A stretch of DNA of 64,000 nt, taken from assembly GCA_951394045.1 (NCBI GenBank), contig OX595998.1:1798001-1862000 (forward strand), read 5' to 3'. Position 1 is the first letter of the stretch; every line of letters starts with the position of its first letter. Of the stretch, positions 21,417 to 31,802 are shown one piece after another. Origin of the DNA: Nitzschia sp. DOCU1. Its lineage: Eukaryota; Bacillariophyta; Bacillariophyceae; Bacillariales; Bacillariaceae. A program made the position numbers and the translations under genes. Below the pieces are notes generated by a model. It was not told the DNA's origin. It did no database searches and worked only from the letters and a program-made list of their open reading frames with translations.

Positions 21417-24400
21417 ATGGACAAGCATTCTTTCACCTTCTCGCTCTTTCCGACGAACGTTCCGACAGTGGACCACGCAGAAATGCCATGCTACGCAAAT
21501 TCACGAAATTGCCGCTCGCAGGAAACGAGACCCGATCCATCCACGGGCTCAGACTACGGTAACCTTCCACCGCATCGCGGACACTGAACCCTCCTGAGGT
21601 TCCAATCAAGCAGACAACCACTGCTTTCCTATCTACCCCTTGGGCCGTCTCGATAACGATCGAGGTCGAGTGAAATGCCGTCCACAACGAGGCGCCATCG
21701 CTCGATGTGAGGATTCGCGAGCAACGATTCGCAATGAATCTCACACGAACACCATGCCATGATGCATGCTTTGCCGCTATGCGGATTATTGGGTTTCCCA
21801 GTTCGACCACCCGCTTGGTCAGGATGCTACGCTATTTTCGTTTACACGAGAGTTGAAAACAACTCGGACGAAGCGATGCATAGTGCCGACACGACAATCC
21901 GTCGAGATGATCAACGCAATCGTGGTCATATCATGACGGTGCGGCAAAGGAGTCAACTACTAGGCTCTAGAATATTTAAAATAGTCTATTCCATCCGGAT
22001 TCCTGGATGAGATTGAGGCGTTTGCAATGCCAACGTCCTCTGCAAATGCTAAATAGTCCAACGAACGCTACGTTCACAATAATAGGACAGCAATAGTAGC
22101 AAACCCAAATCTAAAGATCTGGGCATTGTGTTTATATTGTCACAGACAATTGACGCAAAGGGAAACGCCGGAACTCATGATTCCAGCGAGAAACAAGACG
22201 GCAAGTCCGTCATGTCGGTCAACACAGTTGCCAATCCGGACCCCGAATATTCAATCTAATTCGTTTCAATACAGACGCCTGACGTCCTTGATATTTGGTA
22301 CCCGCATTTCTTTATACGTAATCTCAACGATCCCAAGGATCCACAGCTAAACGACCTGTCGTTCGGCGACAGTGTCAAATCTTCTAACCGAGATGAACAA
22401 AACTCGCCTTTCAGAAGGTAGTTGTTGAAAGTGTATCCAAAGTAGCAAATACTACAACCTATGTTTTGACATGGCTACATTCTGATGCATATGCATTAGC
22501 CGATAGCATCCCAGGATGCACAATTATTGTCTCACATGACACTACTAGTCGACCACGAAAGTGAGGTCACATCGTTATCTCACAAGGCGTTGCCGCCCCG
22601 CTGCAACACCACGCGTAATTACGCACCGCCTTCTGCTTTCGCGCGCAATCAGTCTCGGCGCAACAGAAAGCGAACTCAAATGACGTCTTACACAAAATAA
22701 GACTACACGAGAATTCGAACACCCCGTGTGTAAATAAAAGCCAGTTAGCGCGCATGTCGTGCCCGGTTTACGATAGCACTGCCTAATCATAAGAGGAACG
22801 CCCTCGCCATTCTCGGTATGGATGTCTAAGCGACAACCAAAACCGTGCAATTTCACCACTTCGACCGCCATATAGCAAAATAAGGAATTAACAGCTCCTT
22901 GCCATCACATAGAAACTCCTTATTCCTCACGTTACGAGCGTGACGAGCGTGACACTAAATTTGTCCCCTTGCATTGCGAGGCTCTCGCTCAAGCTTGGCG
23001 ATCGGTCGTCTACGCGACGATATCCAGCAATCTAAATACAAGGCTGCGGCACTAGCCAACGTTGCAATGCACGTAACGCTGTCTCCACGAGACGACTTAA
23101 CTAAGAGATAGTACGCTTGTACAGAGTAACTAGCGTGAAGTACTGCTTCATCGGCACGACTTGTAATACAAGACGCTTGTCGACCTTTCGCAAGAAAGCC
23201 CCTCTAGAGTTACTACTTGGTAGCGATCGTTGCAACGCACGATATTGAACGACATCACGTTCTGACTATCATTTCTTCACTAAACTTGACATCTCGATGC
23301 CTTTTAACCGTCCAAGTCAGACAACAAAGGCGACGCATCAACATGGCGCTTGGTAACTATTGTTACTAGCAACTAGCTATGCCCCTCCAGCAATTGTTAT
23401 ATTGTTGTACGTGATGCAGTGAAACAACGCCGCAAGCCTATATTGACGAAATGTCGGCATCTTCCCGTACTCTACTAGGGACAATCACCTGACTCTACTC
23501 GATAGAATATTTACCTTTCTCCAATGTGAGAATAGTATTCCCCATATCCATGTGACTTCGCAGTCCCCGCTGACTGTGTCAAAAACTACATTCCTTAAGT
23601 CTCTGCGATTTTAAACACACGTGCATTATCTTAATCCACGTGATATCACCGGTAAGTCGCCCGCCGACTGCATTAAAACTACGCTATTCCAATCGACGCC
23701 ATTTCGCACATACGTTGCCCGCCGACTGTTCTTGGAACTACGTGCCTTGAATCTGCGCAATGTTGAACATAAGTCGCCCAGCGACCATTTGAGAACTACG
23801 TTCTCTAAACCCATTCCATTTGGTGCATACGTCGCACAGCGACTGTTTTCCGTGCATTTATTGGCGCATACGGACATGCTCCCGCGCTGACGCACATTTT
23901 ATTGCCGCTCACGGCTCATGTCGGCAAATGCAAATTTGCTTCAACAGCCGACTGTAGCAAGGCTTTCGATCAAGCCAAACCTAGATTAGCTAAGGACTTC
24001 GTCGTCCACCAACTACTATTCATTTACAACTAGCCTTTTGAACTAGTCTTTTCGCATCTACTGTGATGCTAACAACCGCCCGCTCGGTACCACAATCTGT
24101 TAGATGACAACACATTGCACTTTATTCACGCAAAGCCTTGCATGTTCATACCGTTCATCAACCATACCCTTTCATAAATTATCGACGCTGCACGTCGCTT
24201 GCGATGCCTTCCATCGTTCATTATTCTATTCGACGCGAGGATCAAACCCTCGCTGGCGCTCTCTCACTGCTGCCAATCACTGAAAGGCAGAGTACAGGAT
24301 TCAAAAATCCAATCGACCTACAATGGTCTTATATCGTTCTTGCCAGCGTGAAAAACTATAGACGCTGATGAAATGACATGTCGCCACGAGATACCTTCTC

Positions 24401-25634
24401 GTTTCATTTACCTTTATTCCATGGCCATTGACGATACCAATCTCCGTGATTGTTTTGTCACCCTCCTACCCAGATAGGATATAAATTCGTTCCTGATTAC
24501 GAAAGCACAGCAGAAGCTCAGGATCGGGACGCCGTCCTGCAAACCGTAGCTGCAAACGATCTACAAGATCATACTTTATCACATACGAGAGAAGAAATTA
24601 CAAGCGCCTGACACAAGTGTCACACCATACTCCAGACGATCCTGGAAAGCTTATCTTCCTTTCAGCTTATTTGGAAGACGGTATTCAATGATACCATGAC
24701 GCTAAGTCTTATCGGCGGCTCCCGCCTGCTCGACAACACCATGTCGATGTATTAGCATAATAATCCTAGCTTTAAAACTCGTACTACAGTAGAATTAGCG
24801 CAACGATGCGACACATGCAATGCATGAAATTAATAGACCGAATACACGGTCATACAACCTTTACTATCATGACAAGAGATTGCAGTCAATCTCATCGGTC
24901 CGTGTGAAATCAATGGTTGAAACAACAATGTTTCAATTTCGCTCTCATGAGCATGAGCTCGTTCTCAAATGGACTCAATTTGTGAGGATCGAAAATAAGA
25001 GCGCCGTGTGCACCGCACAGCTCTCCATGCGAGCAAGGCTTGCGCGCCATCCTATGCCCCAGTCTAATTATGAAAGGCAGTGAGTTCACGGGATAATACC
25101 ATTTCCAGGAAATGAACACCCGTAGTCATGATGATAAGCAACCGATTTCCACGTAGTATCTGACAGACAATGCAGTGTGTCAACGCATGCACCGTACCTT
25201 GCATCCACATGCTGGACTAGCAATAACTGCAGCGCCGACCTCGCACGCCGTGATCGCCGAAGCAACAATGTTTGCTCAACTAGTATCCTTCAGTAAAACA
25301 CTGGGATCTATACCTGGCTTTGTAGCCTTTGACCGAGACATGATTCTCAACATAACCGCCGCTATCGCAGATCATCGTATCTCGATACCGCAAAGACGAC
25401 AGCAGCTAGTAAGATGATCGATGGATCAATGCCAATCAACATCAATTGCTTACGACTATGTAGTCAACGACCAAGTAGTAGAGCTAGTTTACAAGTCTAA
25501 ACAAGCTACAGCCAAGAGTTGATGGTCAATATTGCATTTCTCATGCACACACGAATGGCACTGTCGCTAGTACACGTCTATCACCATCGGTGATCTAACG
25601 TACCACTATCAGCCCGATCAACCATATCGGCAAT
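21417..25634 (+). pseudogene. Wrecked Gag-Pol of element 2
   Basis: It begins at an ATG in the position matching the element 1 start. Recognisable relics in order: Gag/protease flank (about 22190-22280); protease region (about 22548-22625); a piece upstream of RT (about 23161-23215); the start of the RT core (about 23280); the RNase H to integrase linker with LPITERQSTGFKNPID (about 24270-24320); integrase pieces (about 24800-25420); and a C-terminal relic ending in the same CCATATCGGCAAT as element 1. The YIDD, DAS and DDE residues cannot be found in one frame. No functional protein can be made from it. Confidence 0.9.
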
Positions 25635-25777
25635 TGAGGGTTTTTTCACTCATGCAAGTTTTCCCTCACCCCCATATCATAAGCCTACCGATTGTCATTA
25701 TATAAGGCTCCGCACCAAAATTGGATATCGCCTATTTTCTATATCATGGGTGTTCGGTCACCCTTGGAAAGGCAGGA

Positions 25778-26017
25778 TGCGGTGGATGCCTCTATACGTG
25801 GCATTCCCCCACGAATCGATTGGGTCGACGAAATGAAGAAGACGCGTCGACACAGAAAGCGCACGTTCGCTCTTCGGGTATCCCCGATGACGAAGCGAAG
25901 CGAAGCGAAGCGAACGAAGGGTATCGTGCCTTGGGCCTGTTGATCGTAGATCGATTGAAACACCGTGATAAAATAGCACACAAAATTATCAACCTCTTAT
26001 TCTGCTTTTAGTGGGAT
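25778..26017 (+). repeat. 3' LTR of element 2 (240 bp)
   Basis: Identical by eye to 21081-21320. It is followed at 26018-26022 by ACTGC, the same five bases found at 15724-15728 at the left edge of element 1. Confidence 0.93.
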
Positions 26018-26520
26018 ACTGCAGGGATAACGCACACACGTTGCGAAGAAGCCTTCGTACAGGAATCTTTCCTTGGGCTACTAGGAATGCCGCTCTCTCG
26101 TGACGTGATTGTCCTCCAATCATTTTTGAGAACACCACGAATCTCTAGAGATAGTTCTTTCTGACACTGCGAATTTGCGAATCCCACCGACGTGGGGGGG
26201 AGAGAAGATGGGACGTCTTAGTCATGGGATTGGTTTGCCGCTGCCAACTTCAAGAAAGAGGCTTTCCAACCCGGGGGAGCGCCGGGCGATGCGAGCTGTC
26301 TCCTGCGCTGACATCAACATCACCATTTCGATTCCGAACAAGACGGAAAAGAACATAGACCAGAAGCTCTTTCAGCGCCGTTGTTCGTCTCCTCACTGTC
26401 GTAGGCTAGATGCATCTCGAATTTGGGCTGGTGGATGCAGATGCATATTCATACAATAGATTATTGTTATCAAAGTGTAACAAGCAGAACAAGAACGACG
26501 GCGTCAACGCATACGACGTC
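26018..26520. other. Host DNA right of the retrotransposon pair
   Basis: About 500 bp with no supported gene. It starts with the presumed target-site copy ACTGC and contains the 3' region of the LRR gene that ends at 26521. Confidence 0.5.
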
Positions 26521-29500
26521 TCATTTTCTCACTGGGATACTGCATCCCTCTCCATCCGTACAACACGCCGTGCAACAAGAACATTCCATTTCATTGCAGT
26601 CAGTCTGAAGCGATTCCAAGGATGCCAAGGCACAAACATCAGATGGCATTGCCCCAGCCAAATCATTTGAGTTAAACCAGCCAACTTGCAAGGCACTAAG
26701 GGTACCGAGCTTGGCCGGGATGGTGCCACTGAATTGATTGTCATTCAGCTTGAGAACAGACAACTGGCTTAGCAGACCAAACTCTCCGCTAATGGTTCCT
26801 GACAGCTCGTTATAACCTAGGTTGAGGGTATCCAAAGTAGGAAGAGCCACCAGCTCTGTCGGGAGAGTTCCTTTGATTTCTTGACCGGCTGGAGTAGTCG
26901 ACACGGAATTACAGCATGGTTAGTGATGTGAATAAAGTCACCCCCGAAAACGGTTACCCAGATGACACTTACCTAGATCAAATCCAGTGACATCCCCTGA
27001 GGAGCTACACAAGACGCCCACCCAGTCGCATTCTGAAATGGATGCCAGCCATCGCTTCGCTACAGTTTGCTCGTAGCTGATGCTCTGGTCGTCATTCACG
27101 ATCAACTTCTCGTAGAGACAACTCGTTGTGCTAGCTGGGTTGCACGATTTCCAAGTTCGAGTCGAGAAGTAAAAGTGGGCCAAAACGTATCGTTGCAAAA
27201 AGGTCGAGTCGTCTGGAGTCAACGCAAGGGAATCGGCAGTTGAAATCCAGATACTGGCCAAGGAATGCGGTGTGCCATTCGATTGATCAATATTGTCACC
27301 AAACGTATCGCGGGCCCACTGCTGGACTTCTGACACACCTGCTTCGCTGCCAGTAGGAGCCGCCACAGGAGGAGCGGTTGGCGTAGGAGCCGTCGGCCGA
27401 GGCCCCGACGACGGAGCTGCGACCGGACTCGACGTATCGTCATCCGAACAGACTTGCGATTCCCGGGAACAACATGCCGTGCAACAAGAGCAGGGGTTGG
27501 GTGGGTCGGCGGAAGGCGCACAATCGGCACTCAAAACGTCCAACGACCCGATTTCGCACAGACTTTCGGGTACAGTGCCCGTAAATTGATTGAATTCTAG
27601 TCGAAGGGATTGCAAATTGGTCAGCCGGTTATCCAAGAGGATTCGTCCTTGAAACTGGTTGCCACTCAAATCCAAGACTTCCAAATTGGTCAACTGCGAA
27701 ACCAAGGAAATAGGAATGGTGCCTTGCAATTGATTATCGGCCAATTCAAGGCGATAGAGGCGGTCCAAACTGTAAACTTCTGCGGGAATCAACCCGTCCA
27801 ACCGGTTTTGGCTCAAGCGCAACTCTTGCAGACGTGTTGCGCTTCCCAGGCCACCCGGAATCCCTCCTGTTAGCGCATTGTCCGACAACCACAATTCCTC
27901 CAAAGTATCGAGCCAATTGATATTGATGGTATCAATGGGCACTGGCCCAACAAAGTCGTTACCTTGCAGTCGTAGCGACAAGAGAGGCAACTGCCCAACT
28001 TCTGGCGGAATGGTACCTGTCAAACGATTATCGTTCAACGACAAACTGGTCAATTTCAAGGCAAAGCTCACTTCGGCTGGCAAATTTCCAGTCAATTGAT
28101 TGTTTCCCAAATTCAAATGTCGAAGTGGCGTTGTGAATTCAAACAATTCCGTCGGAAGAGTGCCCGTGAAAAAGTTTCCTTCTAAAATCAACGAGGACAA
28201 TCCACCCAACAAGATCAATGGGCCCGTCAATTGATTATCCGTGAGATCCAAAAGATCCAAGGTTTCAAAAGCCGACTGTAGAGGACCCCACAATTGATTA
28301 TAGGCAAAGGACAATGACTTGACTTCTGGCAACTTCATCAACTCGACAATCATGTCCATGTTTGCCTCCAATCCTTGGCCGCCTATATACATGCAACACA
28401 ACACACAATATGGAGTGAGCGAAAGAATAGTGAGAACGTTCGTGCCCAACAGTAGCTAGTACGTACCCAAGTCAATTTCCGATACGGCCAATCGACCCTC
28501 ACTGGTCGTTACACACGTAACACCTGCCCAATCGCATTCATTGGCGCCCGACAACCATCGTGTCCACGGAATACTTTCATATAGTATTTCACCAGTCGGA
28601 GTTTTGCGAATGGCTTTTTCATACATACACTCTTCTTCGACATACTCGGGTCCCACTGGATTACAAGACAACCACGGTTGTCGTCCATTGTCTGTCGTGG
28701 CAAAATACAAAAAGACCAACAAATAACGTTGAATATAATCCAACTCGTCATTGGTATAATCCATTGGGACGTCTTGTAGATGACGACGAAATTCGTAGTG
28801 GCGACGTTGGACTCGCGTGGGATCTCGGTACAGCATCCATTGGGCGGCTTCATAGTACGGAGAAGGAGGCTGAGCTTCGGCATCATAGACGCCATCTCCC
28901 ACAACTGTGGCCCACAAATCCAACAATTCTTCATCTTCTGGCGTCAATGGAACGGGTGCAAAGGTCGGAAAGGGCGTCGTCGGGGCCGATGTATTATAAT
29001 TGGGTGAAGGTGTCGGGGATGACTCGTCTTGAAAGGGCTTGGCAATGCCTAGACCGGTTCCTACCATGATTCCGGCAATGGATACAAAGATCAAGATTCC
29101 AATACAAGTCAAACCTGCCATGGAACTGAGAAATTTGTCTTCCTCGGCTTCGGTAATGTTGGATTTGGGCAGACTTTCATCCATCATGGACGGAGCTCGA
29201 ACGACGGTGGATGCTGGTGGTGCTTGTTCTGGTGGGGCATCGTTATTATCCGCAGGAGGCGAAGGTGCTTTTTGAGAGATTGTTTGTGGATCTTCTTGTG
29301 GTTGTTGCTGTTGTTGTTGTTGTTGCATAAAGGGAAACTGCTCTTCAAATGTGGGAGGATCACGTGATTGAGTGGATGGATTTTCCACATCACTGGGAGG
29401 CGGTAGTGGCACGTCACTGCTGCTAGTACTAGCGGCGGCCTCGCCCTGACTGGCAGCCACGCCACTACTTTCGGCGCTCATGACATCTTCAGCAGGTGAC

Positions 29501-29799
29501 TGCTGTGACTGATCTCCCGGCGAGGATTCTTCCACAACTTCTTCGTATTCATCGTCATCTACAACTTCTTCTTCCACGAACTCTTCCTCTTCGATTTCAC
29601 TGTCCCCGTCTTCGACCAGAATCTCTTCTTCATCGTCTCCGAGTGCGGCTCGTTCTTCTGTCTGTGGTGGCGGTTGTTCCACATCTGCAGTAGAAGCAGC
29701 AGCAGCAGTGTCTTCGGGTGGAGACGACGAAATGTCTTCCTCTTCATCGTTCATGGTTTGATAACCCGACGCACGAGCGTGTCCACTACCAAAGACCAT
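26521..29799 (-). CDS. Membrane-anchored LRR protein with two cap-LRR-Cys modules
   Basis: Exons 28467-29799, 26973-28382 and 26521-26888, with two 84-nt introns (donors GTACGT and GTAAGT, both phase 1), give 1,036 aa. The first ATG is at 29799; the frame runs upstream only to a TTG. Residues 1-220 are acidic, Gln/Pro-rich and disordered, followed by one membrane segment at about 225-247, so the LRR part should face outside or the lumen. Module 1: a cap with QRYLLVFLYFATT, W-x-x-CNP and ECDWAGVTC (about 285-445), then about 11 plant-type LRRs (L-x-G-x-I/L-P), then CSCCTACC near 745. Module 2 (about 790-1,036) repeats the same plan with ECDWVGVLC, a short LRR run and CSCCTACC near 1,018. Each intron sits exactly at a cap/LRR border. 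The ligand and role are unknown; recognition or adhesion is a reasonable guess. Confidence 0.87.
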
Positions 29800-30252
29800 T
29801 GTGGGTTGTCTCGGAATACTCGAACTAGCTTTCAATGGAATGCAGGATTACTCCAGCAATAGTGTTTTGTGTGTATGGCAACATCTCATCATCGCCGCAA
29901 CCGTGCCAATTTTTTTTTTCTCGGAACGAAGGCGGGGGAGTCTTGCCTGTTAGATTTTTGGTTCGACAAAGGTTCGCCCAAAGTGGCGGGAAAAATTTGG
30001 GGTACTGAGCAAAACTTAACGGTAATTTAATTAACATTCATGCCACCACAGACAGTTCGGCGGGCAGAAGTCGAATGAATCATCGATCGATCGATATCCT
30101 TCCTTGATGACCATGGGCATTTGTTCATTGCAGCTCCATGGCCTCTCAACATGAAAGTTTACTACCGGTAGTCGACGTTGTTCTTGACTTGCCCGTCTTG
30201 TCTCGAGAGGAGTCGCCTGCTATATGCATGCATGCAAGTTAGCTAGCATAGC
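29800..30252. promoter_or_regulatory. Divergent intergenic region between the LRR and ankyrin genes
   Basis: About 450 bp between two genes transcribed away from each other, so it should carry both promoters. It contains an A/T-rich stretch near 30020-30045, ATCGATCGATCGATAT near 30080 and GCATGCATGCAAG near 30225. No specific factor site can be named. Confidence 0.45.
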
Positions 30253-31413
30253 ATGAGTCCACAAACTTTTGCTGCTGCTGCTGCTGCTACGAATCAACAT
30301 CCCGACCGATTGCTGGTGGCCTGTCAAAAGGGCGATTTGGAAACGGTCCGTCAACTGGTCGAGGCAGAAGGCGTGTCGGTCAATCATGCCAATGTCATTC
30401 GACAATCTGCCTTGCATATTTGTGCCTGGTGGGCACGACTCGAGTGCATGGCATTTTTACTAGAGCATGGTGCTACTGTGCAAGTGCACAATACCATGAC
30501 GGGCGCTACGCCCTTGCATTGTAGTTTGCAATCGTCAAAAGCGGCCTTGATGAAATCGCAACGTCTCGGCTGTATTCGCTTGCTGCTAGAACATGGTGCA
30601 GATCCTCAAGCGGTCGACATGTCGGGACGAACTCCGATCGAGTATTTAGAGGAGGACGACATTGATCGTACAGAAATTTGGAACATTTTGCAAAATTCGG
30701 TACAAGTTCCACCCTTGTTTACGGCCATTGCCGAGCGTCAACTAGAGACTTTTCAGGCCCTGCTACTAGACGATGGAGCACTACTTTCTACAAAATATAA
30801 AGACGAAACGCCACTATTACGGCTCGTCAGGGAATGGTGCGATGCGGAAAACGACAAGGACGGTAAGGACGACGTGTTTTTCAAACAAGCAACGTCGGCA
30901 CTCTTGAATACAGCAGAAACAGAAGCATCATCCAATGATCCATCATGGATGGGAGCTACCAATGCGGAAGGTCATACAGCCATGGATATCGTGTGTCAAG
31001 CCATTGTCCATCGATTCAAACTTTTGCAGTCGCTAAAAGATACTACATTGGCCGACTGGTGTCAAGTAGTGACTCGATTGGTGGTATCTACGACATGTAC
31101 TGTGCCTCTATATACAACAGCGACGAGCCTACAATGGATCGAAATGGCACGCCGCAACATGTTGGAGTTAGCTCATCTCTTTCAGGAATGGAAGATTCAT
31201 GTAGAGGCCAATCGTCAAGGCATGACGCCTTTACATTTTGCGGCACGATCGGGGCACGTTGACATGGCTCGATTCTTGATGGAGCAAAATCCAAGACTTG
31301 TTCGGCAAACGGACCAGCGAGGACAAACGCCACTCCAAGCAGCTCAAGCCAATGGACATGCCGGTATGGTAGAACTACTACAAGACTACGATGGATCACC
31401 ATCCACGTCCTAG
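30253..31413 (+). CDS. Ankyrin-repeat protein
   Basis: Intronless, 386 aa, ATG at 30253. A short alanine run (AAAAAAT) encoded by GCTGCT repeats follows the start. N-terminal ankyrin repeats cover about 15-145: DRLLVACQKGDLETVRQLVE, QSALHICAWWARLECMAFLL, and TPLHCSLQSS with LGCIRLLLEHGADPQAVD. The middle (about 150-310) is less regular, with TPLLRLVREW and HTAMDIVCQA. Two clear C-terminal repeats (GMTPLHFAARSGHVDMARFL and GQTPLQAAQANGHAGMVELL) close the protein. There is no signal peptide or membrane segment, so a cytosolic or nuclear protein-binding adaptor is likely. Ankyrin repeats do not reveal the partner. Confidence 0.88.
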   Translation: MSPQTFAAAAAATNQHPDRLLVACQKGDLETVRQLVEAEGVSVNHANVIRQSALHICAWWARLECMAFLLEHGATVQVHNTMTGATPLHCSLQSSKAALMKSQRLGCIRLLLEHGADPQAVDMSGRTPIEYLEEDDIDRTEIWNILQNSVQVPPLFTAIAERQLETFQALLLDDGALLSTKYKDETPLLRLVREWCDAENDKDGKDDVFFKQATSALLNTAETEASSNDPSWMGATNAEGHTAMDIVCQAIVHRFKLLQSLKDTTLADWCQVVTRLVVSTTCTVPLYTTATSLQWIEMARRNMLELAHLFQEWKIHVEANRQGMTPLHFAARSGHVDMARFLMEQNPRLVRQTDQRGQTPLQAAQANGHAGMVELLQDYDGSPSTS

Positions 31414-31802
31414 TAGAGCATTGGAATTGTTTGAGTGACAGAGAGCGCTCTAGGCAATTGGGTCGTTTTTGGTAGTATTGGATCTGCTGTGTAAGAATTC
31501 ACTACTAGTAGACGAAATCGACAAAAGGGTGCAGGCACATTGAATCCTGTCCCATTGCAGGCAGACCAGCGCGCGCTGATGATCCCCTGTCAAGGACTAT
31601 CGATGAGAGCGAACACTTGGCCCGAGTATACGGTTTTTTTTTCTACGTAAAAAGAAATCAATCGCCGTTCGACGCATTACCTGTAGCTAGCATAGTAGGA
31701 CGAGAAGCGCTGCTGTTGCTCTTGGGTACAATTCACTACAGGTTTTATTATTATTACTATACAATATGCTCGTTTTGGAAGGGCGCCCTCCTTCCTAGTA
31801 AG
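31414..31802. other. Convergent spacer between ankyrin and LRR genes
   Basis: About 390 bp, probably both 3' UTRs. ACTACTAGTAG occurs at 31501-31511. Nothing else is evident. Confidence 0.45.

Larger units (their letters stand above)
21081..26017 (+). mobile_element. Non-autonomous Ty3/gypsy derivative (element 2)
   Basis: A 4,937-bp element collinear with element 1. Its two 240-bp LTRs (21081-21320 and 25778-26017) appear identical base for base. The leader (CCGCATTCTGATCAGAGCT, 21322-21340), the ~140-bp 3' non-coding end and the polypurine tract GGAAAGGCAGGA (25766-25777) closely match element 1. The region between is full of stops, frameshifts, deletions and local duplications. Identical LTRs mean the copy integrated recently, so the coding damage must mostly predate that integration. 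It was presumably mobilised by proteins supplied by an element like element 1. Confidence 0.88.
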
